A program made the position numbers and the translations under genes. Below the pieces are notes generated by a model, which saw only the letters and a program-made list of their open reading frames with translations, had not been told where the DNA came from and made no database searches. Of a stretch of 64,000 nt of DNA, positions 54,843-63,839 are shown piece after piece (the first letter of the stretch is position 1; each line of letters opens with the position of its first letter). The stretch is from a bacterium (GTDB lineage Bacteria; Pseudomonadota; Alphaproteobacteria; Caulobacterales; Caulobacteraceae), in contig JAVBXP010000035.1 of the NCBI GenBank assembly GCA_030824495.1, positions 1-64,000 of the forward strand, read 5' to 3'.

Positions 54843-55907
54843 TCAGGCCTCCTCAACGTCTAGGTCGATCCGCGCGTCTGGATGCCCGGGAGTGAGTTCA
54901 AAGCGCCGCCACACGCCAACGCGCTGGAGGCTGCTGAAGTAAGGGTTCTTGGCGTCCCGCAAGCCGCCCCAGAAGGCGGGCGTGGCCTTGGTGTCGGTCC
55001 GCAGCGCACGAATCTCGGGCACGCGCTCGGCTTCCGCGAAACAGGTGGCGCTCAGGATTGGGATCACCCGACCGGGAATGAACGAAGTCGCCGAGCCCTC
55101 GATGTTTCGGCCGAAGCGCGAGTAATTGTCCGCTCCGTCGCTCGGCTGTTCCTCGACATCACCGATGAAGACGGCACGGTTGATGAAGAGGGCGCCGACC
55201 GTCACCTCCCCTCCCGCTCGGAAGAAGGTGATCGTGACCTCGGCGCTGCTCACCAGGGGCAGGTCCAGGACCATAGACGCGTCCCGGAACGTGAATCCCT
55301 TGGTGAGCCAGTCGCGCCACGACCGAACCACGCGGGTACTGAGGCTCTCTGAATAGCTCCAGATCTCCTCCCCCGCCTGCTTCATGGAGATCGTGAAGCT
55401 GTCCGCCATGACGCTAGCCAGACCTACGGCGTCGATCCGGCGACCAGGAGTGATTGTGTAGGAGAGCGGCGACGGAGCGGTTGTGCCGGTGCTGCTGTTG
55501 AGGTCCAGCGCCCGCCAGCGGTTCGTCGGGCCAAGCTCAAGCCATTTCGTATCGTCGGTCAGCAGAGCTGTGTTGGCGGCGACGAGGCTCTCGTACTCGA
55601 GGTGGGCCACCGGATCGATGACATGGGCACCGAGAGCGTAGCTGCCTGGGACGAAGGTCCCATAGGTGGTTCCTAGATGGCGCCACCAGGCAGGAGACGA
55701 AGCGGGCGGATGGCCGATGTTCGGAGCCTGAAGCGATCGGTAGACTTCGAAGCTGTTCAAGGCTCCAGCGACGCTGACGTCGGCGTCCGCGCCGTAGGTC
55801 GTTCCAGCGCTGTAGGCAGCCGGCGCGACCTCAGGGACGCTGGTGGCCGTGAGCATAGCCTCGGCGATGGTGGTTCGGCTCTCGCCGAGGGGCTGGATCA
55901 CGTACAT
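54843..55907 (-). CDS. phage tail-tip protein with carbohydrate-binding-like fold
   Basis: 354 residues. An N-terminal beta domain (FEVYRSLQAPNIGHPPASSP, a carbohydrate-binding module-like pattern) and a longer beta-sandwich second half. Its start overlaps the tape-measure stop by one base, and the adhesin genes follow, so it probably joins tail tip and fibres. Not matched to a named family by eye. Confidence 0.6.
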   Translation of the reverse strand: MYVIQPLGESRTTIAEAMLTATSVPEVAPAAYSAGTTYGADADVSVAGALNSFEVYRSLQAPNIGHPPASSPAWWRHLGTTYGTFVPGSYALGAHVIDPVAHLEYESLVAANTALLTDDTKWLELGPTNRWRALDLNSSTGTTAPSPLSYTITPGRRIDAVGLASVMADSFTISMKQAGEEIWSYSESLSTRVVRSWRDWLTKGFTFRDASMVLDLPLVSSAEVTITFFRAGGEVTVGALFINRAVFIGDVEEQPSDGADNYSRFGRNIEGSATSFIPGRVIPILSATCFAEAERVPEIRALRTDTKATPAFWGGLRDAKNPYFSSLQRVGVWRRFELTPGHPDARIDLDVEEA

Positions 55908-58900
55908 CAGGCAGCCACCACGACGACTGGATCGTCAGGAGATTGCCCGCGCACGTAGGCGCCGTTGAACTCTTGGCGCTTGCCGCGCTGATCCATGTTC
56001 TTGGTGTTTTCCGCCGCCCGGTCGGCAGCCTTGCGGAGTTCACCAACTTCCCTTGTCAGATCCTCGACAAGGGCCTCGAGCCTGCCCGTATCGCCGCCGC
56101 GGGAGCGAACGCCCAGGCCGTTTGGCCCCATCTCAAGCGGCATGATCGCCTCAGGCCCCTGCTCGCCCATGACACCCATGTTGAAGGGCGTGGGCTCGCT
56201 GACGATGCCGTTGGTGAAGGCGCCGCCGCGTGCGAACGGGCGATAGGCCCGGCCCTCGGCTTGGCCGTAGCGCTCCCAGTGGTAGGCCGCGAACTCCTCT
56301 TTCGACCGTCCGGACGCCATTCCGCCGCCGCTGGCGTAGAGCGCGGCCAAGTCGGCGTTCTTATCGACGTAGCCAGTAAGGCCGACCGCCTGTGAGCCTG
56401 CGCCCGCCCCGCCCTCGGCTGGCTTGGCGGCTTGAGCGGCAGCCAGCGCACCAAGAGCGCCTTGAAGGTTGTTGACCGCCTGAGCGACTGTCAGAACCGA
56501 CGAGTTGATCGTGATCAGAGCGCCGACCTGGGCGTCCAGCCGGGCAAGTTCCTCGGTGGCGAGCGCGGCTTCCTGTTCAGCCGTCAGAATCCCTCGAATG
56601 GCCTCATCGACCGACATGAGGTTGTCGTTCGCGCCCAGCAGCGGGCTCATAAGGTTGTCGAGCGCCAAGAGCTGCTTCTCGGCCGCCGTCAGTTGGGTCT
56701 GGGCGGTTCTTGCGGCCTCGTCCGTACGCCGGCGCACCGCGGCCAGATCGCGCTGGAAGTCGAGTTCCGTCGCGCTCGCTGATTGGGAAGCCTCGGCGAA
56801 AGCCCGGCCGCGCTCGACGAAGTTGTCGTTGGTCGCGCTGGCGAACTGGCGCCGGGTGTAACCGTACTGCCGGCTCGGGTCGTTCGCCACAGCCATCATG
56901 TCGAGTTCCTTGCGGAAGTCGGCGAAGGTCTCGACCAGCGAGCGAACGCTGGAGATCGTGCCTTCGATGGCGCCGCGTTCGCGCTGATAGGCGTCGCGGA
57001 GACGGGCACGGGCGGTTTCCACGCCGGCGATGATCGCGTTGAGCCGGTCCTTGTCGGCCTCATAGGCCGCGCGGAGATCGTCTTGCGCCTTGGAAACTGC
57101 GTCCTTGGCCAGATCGACGGCCTTCACCCAGTCTTCCAGGGCGTGGACGTACTCCGCCAGCGCTCGGCTCGCGCCCTTGAGCGTCGCAAGCTCGGCCTCG
57201 CGACGCTTGGTCAGGGCGCCGATCTCATCCCCCGAAAGTTCGAGGATGCGAAGCTGCAGCTCAGCCTGACGGTTCGCCTCTTCCAGGGCGGCGGCGCGCG
57301 CGCTCTCCATGTCGCGCGCCTCTTGCTCCAGCTTCGCGCGCTTCTTGGCCTTCTGGTCGCCAAGGATGCCACTGAGGAGACTGAACCCGGCCACGGCTAT
57401 GCCGATTGGCCCAGCCAGACCAGCAATTGCGCCACCAATCGCCCCGAAGCTTCCGGCCATTCCCGCTGCAGCGCCAGCGGCGGAGAACCCAGAGCCGACG
57501 GCGCTTATCGCGGAGCCTGCTCGACCACCTACGGCACCGCCAACTCCGGTTAGCACCCCGCCCACAGCGCCCATACGCTGGGATTTGGTGGCTGTGACGT
57601 CGAACGCGGCTTGAAGCTGCTTGATCACATTGAACAGGCCAGCGAACGCCGCAGCCCAGTTCTTATCCTTGATGCCGTAGAAGACGTCATCGATTGCATA
57701 TCGGATGTCAGCCGCTTGGCGAGCGGCCTCTTCGAAGGCGGCAGCAAGACCTTCCGCACCAGTCGTGAAGGCAGGGTTCGGCGTAGCGACAAACTCGCCA
57801 ATCGCCTTGTTCAGATCATCGACGGCTTCCTTGCCCTTCATCAGGCCGACGAGCTGATCTGTGTACTCGTTGATCAGATCGGCAGCTTCTTTCGTCGGCG
57901 CGGCGGCGGCCTCCATCATGGAGTTCCATTCCAGGAGCCAGAGTGCTGACTTCCCGAACTCGAAGACCTGCTTTGCGAGTGAATCCGCATAGGCAACCGA
58001 GCGCTCGGCGGCCTTAGCCATGGCCTCGGCGTTGGCGTCCACCGCTTTCGAATTGTCCTTCAGCGCACGTGAGTGATCGTCGGTCGCCTTGGTCGCCTTC
58101 TGCCGAGCCAAAAACTCCTTATCGGCCTGCTTGGCGATGCGGTCGGCAATCCCCTCCCGGCCGGCGCGAAAGTTGCCCTCGATTGACTTCGCCATCCGCT
58201 CGTACTCGGCGGTCAGCTTGGCGTTCGCGACGCGGATTTCCGGCAGATTGACGTGGTCAAGCGCGCTCTTCCCGGCCGCCGTGAGCATGTAGTTCACGCC
58301 GTCGATGACCTTGTTGATCATCCCCTCGACAGCGTTGATCGTAAGGTTGGCGGCGCCCTGGACGATCACGCCGAACACCTCTGGCAGCCGGCGCCAGTTC
58401 TGCACGATCAATTGGTAGGCCGCGCCGAAGTGACCGACGGTCTTGTCGGCCCACCACATGACGCCGTCGACTATCGCATCGAGGGTCGCGCCGAAGGCCT
58501 TGCCCAGCCACCGCAGCCCGTCGCCGATCGGGCCATTCACAATCATCTCGCCGACGACATGGACCGTCGCGTTCCAGGTGTCCCCCCAGGTGGTCGCGTA
58601 CTTCGTTGACTTGTCGATCTCGCGCTCGAACAGAGCGAAGGCGCCAACGGCCAGGCCAACCGCGGTTCCCACCGCAAGAATAGCGGGGAGGAAACGCCCA
58701 ACGCCGCCGCCGAGGCCCTTCATCACATCGCCAAAGCCCATGCCTTGGGTCTTCGCCTGGGCGAACACGTCAGCAATTTGTGGACCCTGTTGGATCAAGA
58801 TCATCAGGGGCGACATGCCCATCGCCGCGGTGACCCCGATGTCGGCGAACTGGCGCGACAGGTTCAGGCCGGCCTGGGTCAGAGCTTTGGATGACCCTGT

Positions 58901-59503
58901 CGCCTTCCCTTGCAGCCCGATCAGCGTGCCATGACCGCGCGCGGCGGCATCCATCCGCTGGTCCAGGATGGCCGTCGCCTTGGCGTAGTCGCTCGCCCCA
59001 ATGGCTCCGGCTTTGAACAGGCTCGTCGCCTCGGCCATCTCCGCGTTAAGGCGCGCCTGGGCCGCCCTCGTTGGATCGATGGAGTTCAGTAGCCTGTCAA
59101 TCCGCGCCTCTAGCGCGCCAGCCGCAGCGGCCTCTGCCTTCATGGCCACGAGAGCCTGGGAGCCCCGATAGGCCGCGTTGCGCTTCTCAAGGGCGGCCTC
59201 TACCCGACCCCAGGCGGCAGTTTCCCGCTCTGCGGCGCGCACCGCAGCACGTTCCGCCTGAAGGGTGGACCTTTCGACAACGCCCTGAGCTTGAGCGTGC
59301 TCGGTCGCAGCCCTGGCCGCGCTCCGCGAACCTGCGGCGGTCTTCTCCAGCCCAATGCCGGCCATCTCGGTCGCAGTTTTGACTCGTCGGGCGCTCGCAT
59401 CGACCTTCGCCCCGGCGGCTTCAAGGCCTTCCAGACGCTCCCGAGCCGTGACGGCCTGGGTGCTGTCGATCTCAAAAACCAGGGAGGCGACATCGATAGA
59501 CAT
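55907..59503 (-). CDS. tail length tape measure protein
   Basis: 1198 residues. N-terminal coiled helices (STQAVTARERLEGLEAAGAK, DRLLNSIDPTRAAQARLNAE), several hydrophobic segments in the middle (LPAILAVGTAVGLAVGAFAL, IAGLAGPIGIAVAGFSLLSG), then long heptad helices and a C-terminal domain. This is the standard form of tape measure proteins in siphoviruses; length sets the tail at roughly 0.15 nm per residue in related phages. It follows the tail chaperones and precedes tail-tip genes. Confidence 0.92.
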   Translation of the reverse strand: MSIDVASLVFEIDSTQAVTARERLEGLEAAGAKVDASARRVKTATEMAGIGLEKTAAGSRSAARAATEHAQAQGVVERSTLQAERAAVRAAERETAAWGRVEAALEKRNAAYRGSQALVAMKAEAAAAGALEARIDRLLNSIDPTRAAQARLNAEMAEATSLFKAGAIGASDYAKATAILDQRMDAAARGHGTLIGLQGKATGSSKALTQAGLNLSRQFADIGVTAAMGMSPLMILIQQGPQIADVFAQAKTQGMGFGDVMKGLGGGVGRFLPAILAVGTAVGLAVGAFALFEREIDKSTKYATTWGDTWNATVHVVGEMIVNGPIGDGLRWLGKAFGATLDAIVDGVMWWADKTVGHFGAAYQLIVQNWRRLPEVFGVIVQGAANLTINAVEGMINKVIDGVNYMLTAAGKSALDHVNLPEIRVANAKLTAEYERMAKSIEGNFRAGREGIADRIAKQADKEFLARQKATKATDDHSRALKDNSKAVDANAEAMAKAAERSVAYADSLAKQVFEFGKSALWLLEWNSMMEAAAAPTKEAADLINEYTDQLVGLMKGKEAVDDLNKAIGEFVATPNPAFTTGAEGLAAAFEEAARQAADIRYAIDDVFYGIKDKNWAAAFAGLFNVIKQLQAAFDVTATKSQRMGAVGGVLTGVGGAVGGRAGSAISAVGSGFSAAGAAAGMAGSFGAIGGAIAGLAGPIGIAVAGFSLLSGILGDQKAKKRAKLEQEARDMESARAAALEEANRQAELQLRILELSGDEIGALTKRREAELATLKGASRALAEYVHALEDWVKAVDLAKDAVSKAQDDLRAAYEADKDRLNAIIAGVETARARLRDAYQRERGAIEGTISSVRSLVETFADFRKELDMMAVANDPSRQYGYTRRQFASATNDNFVERGRAFAEASQSASATELDFQRDLAAVRRRTDEAARTAQTQLTAAEKQLLALDNLMSPLLGANDNLMSVDEAIRGILTAEQEAALATEELARLDAQVGALITINSSVLTVAQAVNNLQGALGALAAAQAAKPAEGGAGAGSQAVGLTGYVDKNADLAALYASGGGMASGRSKEEFAAYHWERYGQAEGRAYRPFARGGAFTNGIVSEPTPFNMGVMGEQGPEAIMPLEMGPNGLGVRSRGGDTGRLEALVEDLTREVGELRKAADRAAENTKNMDQRGKRQEFNGAYVRGQSPDDPVVVVAA

Positions 59504-59555
59504 GCGTGCGCCTCCCTGGCGATATGCTAAGGTTTCCGCCCACCTGGAGCGACGA

Positions 59556-59816
59556 ATGGACGTTGATGACGAATGGACCGGGGTGGACGAAATCAGCGCT
59601 TCGCTGATCGCTCACCAGGCATTGGTCCATGCTCTATTCACGACGCTTCAGGAGCGCGGACTGCTCAGCCCTGAAGATGTGGATCAGATCCATTTCGACG
59701 CCGCCGGCGCCCTAGAGCGAGCCGAGCCGCATGCGCCGCGGGCGATCCGACGCGCCCGGGCGATCTTTGACCAGACGTCCCGAAATCTAGCGAGAGCGCC
59801 CGCCAAGCCTGCCTAG
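59556..59816 (+). CDS. small hypothetical protein on the opposite strand (moron)
   Basis: 86 residues with GGAG six bases before the ATG. Acidic start (DVDDEWTGVDEISASLIAHQ) then helices (ALVHALFTTLQERGLLSPED). It sits antisense between the tape measure and tail chaperone genes, overlapping the chaperone's end by four bases. Own-strand position in the late operon suggests independent expression in the lysogen. Confidence 0.55.
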   Translation: MDVDDEWTGVDEISASLIAHQALVHALFTTLQERGLLSPEDVDQIHFDAAGALERAEPHAPRAIRRARAIFDQTSRNLARAPAKPA

Positions 59817-60211
59817 GCATGTCGGAGTTGTGCGGCCCTGGCCGGTGAAGGCCGCTTCGCATCCTTCGCCGCATCCAACTCGCTCAGGTATGCCGACGAC
59901 AGCCTGCGCAGCGTCTCCGCCTCCCAAGCCGTGAGCACCGTCCCGGTGAGGTTCGACCAGTGGCCGATCTCCGTGAACGTGAGCACCTCACCGGCCGCAG
60001 CCGGCCCGAGCGCGAACAGATAGTCGACGAGGTGTTCACCAGCGTCGATAGCCGGCAACGCGAGGTCAGGAACGTCGGCGCCCAGGTTGGCCTTGTTCTG
60101 GAAGGTCGTGAGACGGGAAACTGAGGCCTTCTTGTCGGCCCTCTCAGGCGTGGCCTGAAGCCACGCCCGGTGACGAACGTGAAGCTCTAGCTGCTTTGCG
60201 CAGCCTTCGTA
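59813..60211 (-). CDS. tail assembly chaperone, frameshift-accessed extension (T-like)
   Basis: This frame lacks a good start of its own (a TTG at 60058 is the first) but is open without a stop back to 60,211 and beyond, directly overlapping the end of the upstream chaperone. A -1 shift would give 149 + 132 = 281 residues, the G/GT pattern of tailed-phage chaperones. The extension ends with a helical, charged segment (TLRRLSSAYLSELDAAKDAK). The first part, HRAWLQATPERADKKASV, is in frame. Confidence 0.65.
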   Translation of the reverse strand, partial: YEGCAKQLELHVRHRAWLQATPERADKKASVSRLTTFQNKANLGADVPDLALPAIDAGEHLVDYLFALGPAAAGEVLTFTEIGHWSNLTGTVLTAWEAETLRRLSSAYLSELDAAKDAKRPSPARAAQLRHA

Positions 60212-60657
60212 AAACGTCCCCAGTCCCCCGCCTGGTTGTTCACCTGATCAGTGATCCAGCCCATCTTCCGGTCCAGATAGAGCGCGCGGAACGTGTCGCG
60301 GGCGTCGGTCGGCAGGCCCTTGTAGGTGAAGTTGTTGAGCGACACCGTGATCGTGGACAGGAACGCGGCGACGTCGGCCGCCTCTTCGTCCGCCGTGGTC
60401 TCAACCCGGCCGCCACTGGCCCTAGCGCGCTTCATGTTGCGGTTCGACTGCGCTGATTTGGCGGCCTTAAATTGCTTCGAGCCCGGCCCGTAGACGGTCA
60501 CGCTCATCGGAACGCCGCCGACCGTCGTCGTACCGCCATCCTCGTCCGGAACTTCGGCGCCGCCGACAAGCATCGGCTCCTTCGTGCTCGGATGCTCAAG
60601 GACTACGTCGAAGGTGTCTGCGACCTCGATCGCGGAGATGTCGAAGAGTTCAGCCAA
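60187..60657 (-). CDS. tail assembly chaperone (G-like)
   Basis: 156 residues. Acidic N-terminal (FDISAIEVADTFDVVLEHPS), beta-rich core, then helices (DEEAADVAAFLSTITVSLNN) and a C-terminal GWITDQVNNQAGDWGRFTKA. It lies between the tail tube and tape measure genes, the fixed place of G-type chaperones. The last codons run through G- and T-runs that could cause a -1 shift. Confidence 0.75.
   Translation of the reverse strand: MAELFDISAIEVADTFDVVLEHPSTKEPMLVGGAEVPDEDGGTTTVGGVPMSVTVYGPGSKQFKAAKSAQSNRNMKRARASGGRVETTADEEAADVAAFLSTITVSLNNFTYKGLPTDARDTFRALYLDRKMGWITDQVNNQAGDWGRFTKAAQSS
60207..60240 (-). other. candidate -1 programmed frameshift site
   Basis: On the minus strand the zero frame reads GGG GAC TGG GGA CGT TTT ACG. 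The T-run (60,214-60,211) lets the TTT codon slip back one base with full pairing, and a five-G run sits four codons earlier. Either shift enters the open frame of the T-like extension. A canonical X XXY YYZ heptamer is not present. Confidence 0.5.
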
Positions 60658-60732
60658 AGTGGTCTCCTGAAAAAGCAGAACGGCGCGACCGTCCCGTAAA
60701 GTTGTCGGGGGAAGCAGTTGTTCTGGCTGCGC

Positions 60733-61194
60733 TTAGGTCGGCAGGACGGTGATCAACGACCCGGACTTGATCTCCAGGTTGAAGGTCGTGCCGGTGACCG
60801 TGTCGGCACCCCCGACGTTAGTCGGCGCGCTGGTAACTTGAGCCAGAAAGTACTTGATCGTGCCGTCCTGCAGCGTCTCACGGAACGAGTAGAAGTCGTC
60901 GTCGTCGAGCGCGGTCGCGACCAGGGCTTGGCCAGGATCGCCGGGGGCATAGGCGGCCTGGACGGTCTTCGCGCCGTCATTGAAGCTGCCCTTGAGCTTC
61001 ACCACGCCTCGGCTTTTGAGCGGCTGGTGATTGACGATGTTGTAGGTGCGGCCGGTGGCGCCCTGGTCAGTGACTTCTTCGATATCGACCCACGTCAGAG
61101 CGGCAAATCCGACCGCGTTGGGGGTGGCCGGCAGGGCGGCAGAAATCGCCAGCTCAGAACCAGCAGACGTGAAGGCTTCAGTAGCTCCCGGCAT
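60733..61194 (-). CDS. major tail tube protein
   Basis: 153 residues, no membrane segment. Characteristic stretches are GFAALTWVDIEEVTDQGATG near the start, VVKLKGSFNDGAKTVQAAYA in the middle and TFNLEIKSGSLITVLPT at the end, matching the tube proteins of lambda-like siphoviruses. It polymerises into the tail. It lies just before the chaperones and after the tail terminator. Confidence 0.82.
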   Translation of the reverse strand: MPGATEAFTSAGSELAISAALPATPNAVGFAALTWVDIEEVTDQGATGRTYNIVNHQPLKSRGVVKLKGSFNDGAKTVQAAYAPGDPGQALVATALDDDDFYSFRETLQDGTIKYFLAQVTSAPTNVGGADTVTGTTFNLEIKSGSLITVLPT

Positions 61195-61278
61195 GGTGTC
61201 GCTCCTTGTGCGGGGTGGGGATCACGTCGGGAGAAGCCCGACGTTCGGACGCACCGTGGCCGGTGGCGTTTGGGTGTT

Positions 61279-61557
61279 TCAGACTTCGGGGTCGGCGGCG
61301 GCCGGGGTCGGCTTCGCCGACGGGTCAGCCTTGGCGGCGCCACGCTTCTTCGCGGCGGCGGCCTTCGGCGCAGCCTTGGGCTTCGCGCCGCCAATCTCGG
61401 TGGCCTTCAGGTGGCCACGGGCGAACACCGCCTGATTTACGTCGGCGTCGAACTCACCGCTCTCGCCGGGCGCCAGGCGGGCGATGAACATGTTGCCGTC
61501 GGGCCGGCGGGCGTTGAACCGGCGCGTGGTGTCGCCCGCGTTTTTCACGGTGTGCAT
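61279..61557 (-). CDS. small phage protein with Lys/Ala-rich tail
   Basis: 92 residues. Residues 1-55 form a small beta fold (MFIARLAPGESGEFDADVNQ); the rest is an Ala/Lys/Pro tail (KPKAAPKAAAAKKRGAAKAD) typical of flexible phage structural or decoration proteins. It lies between the tail terminator and tube genes. No family recognised. Confidence 0.6.
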   Translation of the reverse strand: MHTVKNAGDTTRRFNARRPDGNMFIARLAPGESGEFDADVNQAVFARGHLKATEIGGAKPKAAPKAAAAKKRGAAKADPSAKPTPAAADPEV

Positions 61558-61596
61558 GGTGGCGTCCTCGGAGAAGCGGGCGCGAGGCCCGGGGGC

Positions 61597-61998
61597 TCAG
61601 CGGTCGGAGAACCGGACCCTGATGATCGTGACGTCCCGGTCGCCCTGGGGCGTGCCCCGGGTGATGACCGGCTTGCGCATGATCTTCACCGTGGCCCCGC
61701 CGCCGAGCAGCTTGAGGGTCCGAGGGAAGAGCGCGCGGATCTCTTCGGCACGCGCCCATGCCTCGCCGATCCCTTCGGCGGGCAGCAGTGGGTACATGAG
61801 CCGGACCTGAAAGACGCCGCGACCGTGGTCACTCCCTGCGAGGGTGATCGCCTCGGCCTCTGAGAAGACGGTCGTAACCTCCTGATATGGAACGCCAGGG
61901 GTCGGCGTGAAGCTTCGCTTCTCGAACACCGTCTGGGCCGCCCAGCCGAGGCTCAGCAGGCGCGTCTGCAACAGCCCGCGCATCACCTGATCGCTCAT
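61597..61998 (-). CDS. tail terminator protein
   Basis: 133 residues. MRGLLQTRLLSLG at the start and a middle ending LMYPLLPAEGIGEAWARAEE fit DUF4128-type tail terminators, which cap the tail and contact the head connector. The gene overlaps the next upstream gene by four bases (ATGA) and is followed by the tail proteins. Confidence is moderate because the family signature is short. Confidence 0.7.
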   Translation of the reverse strand: MSDQVMRGLLQTRLLSLGWAAQTVFEKRSFTPTPGVPYQEVTTVFSEAEAITLAGSDHGRGVFQVRLMYPLLPAEGIGEAWARAEEIRALFPRTLKLLGGGATVKIMRKPVITRGTPQGDRDVTIIRVRFSDR

Positions 61999-62420
61999 GA
62001 CGAATGTCTCCGAGCTATGGTGGCGGCCATGGGCGAGAACTCACCCGCCGCCCACATGATGCCGATAGGCGCTTGGGACGAATGAGCGTCCTCGATGGCC
62101 CCAGCGTGCGGCGCGTTGTTGGAGAGGTAGACCTTTTGACCAGCGTGCTCAGGCAGTTGGTCGAGATCGTTGACGGCGCGGATGTCGGTTCGCTCCGTCG
62201 TCGCCCGCGAGGGCGCGCCAACAGAGAAGAACCAGGACGATTGCAGATTGCCCGGCCGGTAGTCGGCAGGCGGCGGCGATTTCCAGAGCTCCGGATAGCC
62301 GAACGGCGTCCACTCGGTGGAAAGGCGGTCGGCGAACTCCAGGACCGTCTCGCGGACAACGCGATCAACTCGATCCAGGCCTTTGGCCCGATGCGCGCGG
62401 ATACCAGCGGCAAGCCCCAT
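61995..62420 (-). CDS. minor tail / head-tail completion protein (HK97 gp10-like)
   Basis: 141 residues. HRAKGLDRVDRVVRETVLEF near the start, a YPELWKSPPPADYRPGNLQS loop and a SNNAPHAGAIEDAHSSQAPI segment fit the gp10/tail completion fold. It is adjacent to the tail terminator and next in order after the head-tail stopper. Assembly role: neck or tail completion. Confidence 0.72.
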   Translation of the reverse strand: MGLAAGIRAHRAKGLDRVDRVVRETVLEFADRLSTEWTPFGYPELWKSPPPADYRPGNLQSSWFFSVGAPSRATTERTDIRAVNDLDQLPEHAGQKVYLSNNAPHAGAIEDAHSSQAPIGIMWAAGEFSPMAATIARRHSS

Positions 62421-62476
62421 GCGGCCCTCGTCGATTAATAAGGACTTTGGAACGATCGCCCTGAGACACTGAGCCT

Positions 62477-62653
62477 ATGAGACACACAGAAACTCGGGGA
62501 GCCCACGAGAACCAACGGGCATTCGAACGACGTATCGGCGGTGCATGTTCAGGGACCGGCGCGACGCCGATCTACGGCGGCCGACAGGCGAATATCTACG
62601 GCAGCGAGGCTGACGTGGTGATGGCGAAACTGAAGCTTGGGCCGCCCGACTAG
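62477..62653 (+). CDS. 58-residue protein on the opposite strand (moron)
   Basis: A 58-codon plus-strand frame in the neck gene region, between two minus-strand connector genes. It ends in GPPD with a TAG inside the palindrome CTAG, whose other strand gives the stop of the next gene. Basic start (RHTETRGAHENQRAFERRIG), then glycine-rich centre. It has no strong ribosome-binding site. Its compact fit into the gap supports reality; function unknown. Confidence 0.4.
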   Translation: MRHTETRGAHENQRAFERRIGGACSGTGATPIYGGRQANIYGSEADVVMAKLKLGPPD

Positions 62654-63045
62654 CGGCGAAGCTGGAGCTTGAAGAGAACTGGCATACCGGCCGGCGCGAC
62701 GGTGTCGACATGCTTGATAGCCCATGGGCCATCGAGCTTCGTAAGTATGTGACGGTCGGCGACCGGCTGCGTGATCGGCGAACCGTCCGCCTTCAACGGT
62801 GAGAGCAGGAACTGAACGTCGCCCACCAGAACAAGGCCGCCAGCGATCGAATGGGCCGAATAGACATCTTCCACGCCTGAGCCGGTCTGGACGATCGGCG
62901 CGCCGGGCATGCTGGTGTCGGTTGCGGGGTCGAAGACATCCTCGCCTGGCGCAGTGATAGTGACAACCTGCCCCTTGCCGCCCTTCGACTTAGGGCCGAG
63001 CAATCGGCCCGCGGTCGTCAGGAAGCGTACATCGTAGTTGGCCAT
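62650..63045 (-). CDS. head-tail connector / stopper-like protein
   Basis: 131 residues from the ATG at 63045. It contains TAGRLLGPKSKGGKGQVVTI, a VYSAHSIAGGLVLVGDVQFL stretch and a C-terminal DGPWAIKHVDTVAPAGMPVL, a beta-rich pattern seen in head closure or stopper proteins. Order (connector, gp10-like, tail terminator, tube) supports a neck role. The stop shares CTAG with the opposing small gene. Confidence 0.62.
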   Translation of the reverse strand: MANYDVRFLTTAGRLLGPKSKGGKGQVVTITAPGEDVFDPATDTSMPGAPIVQTGSGVEDVYSAHSIAGGLVLVGDVQFLLSPLKADGSPITQPVADRHILTKLDGPWAIKHVDTVAPAGMPVLFKLQLRR

Positions 63046-63113
63046 AGCCGCCTCTAAGCTTGACAATACAACGGTCAGTTGCGCTCAGTCGCGAACTCAC
63101 AGGAGAGGCGCGC

Positions 63114-63806
63114 GTGGCAAATCGGAATGGCGAATTTGTCCTGGTCATCGACCCGGACAACGACATGCACTTGGTCGAAGCTGACTTCCTATGGAGCGTC
63201 ACAGTCGCATTGGAGAGCTTAATTTCCGCCGGCTTTGTCGCGATCCACGGCCATGGAACTCCACCCCCCCGCCTCTACCACACCGCCTCACCGGAACTTG
63301 GAAGCGTCAGGTTTTGGCTCATAGCCGCCAGCGCGATTTCCATTACTGCCGACATAGTCCAGATCGCCGGCGTTTCAGTGAAAGACGTATTCGAGGCACT
63401 CAATTCGGCGGTTGCTAGTCCAGCTGCCGCGGCGCCACAGATCGGTGAAGGTGCCGCACGTTGTCTCGCAGACCCCGCCTACATTGATGGCGTGAGCAAG
63501 TTGCTTGGGGCAGCATCTCGCGCCGGATATCGATCCGTGCGGATTGAAGATCCGGTTTGCCCAACCATTGAGTTGAGAGCGCATCCCTCCCCCCCTTCCG
63601 AGGTGGTTGAACTTGAGGCACGCGAGCATTTCCTGCTCAGAGAACTACGCGCCATTGATGTCCGGCTGGCGGACGCAATGACGGAGAACCATCAACAGGT
63701 GATCGTCGACTACACGGAACGCCGAGGCACTATACTTCGAGAACTCGAGCGGGTGCGATCGGCTCGCCGCTCGCTGGAGGGACACACCAGCGAAGCGGGA
63801 AACTAA
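63114..63806 (+). CDS. hypothetical 230-residue protein on the opposite strand (moron)
   Basis: 230 residues from a GTG with AGGAG eight bases upstream. First part is beta-rich (NGEFVLVIDPDNDMHLVEAD), middle has one hydrophobic stretch (FWLIAASAISITADIVQIAG), last third is a long charged helix (HFLLRELRAIDVRLADAMTE) that could be a coiled coil. It sits between connector genes in the opposite direction, so it is likely expressed apart from the late operon. No family recognised; an exclusion or defence role is possible but unproven. Confidence 0.6.
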   Translation: MANRNGEFVLVIDPDNDMHLVEADFLWSVTVALESLISAGFVAIHGHGTPPPRLYHTASPELGSVRFWLIAASAISITADIVQIAGVSVKDVFEALNSAVASPAAAAPQIGEGAARCLADPAYIDGVSKLLGAASRAGYRSVRIEDPVCPTIELRAHPSPPSEVVELEAREHFLLRELRAIDVRLADAMTENHQQVIVDYTERRGTILRELERVRSARRSLEGHTSEAGN

Positions 63807-63839
63807 GCGCGGAGACCGGATTTTACTCCAAAGAATCTG

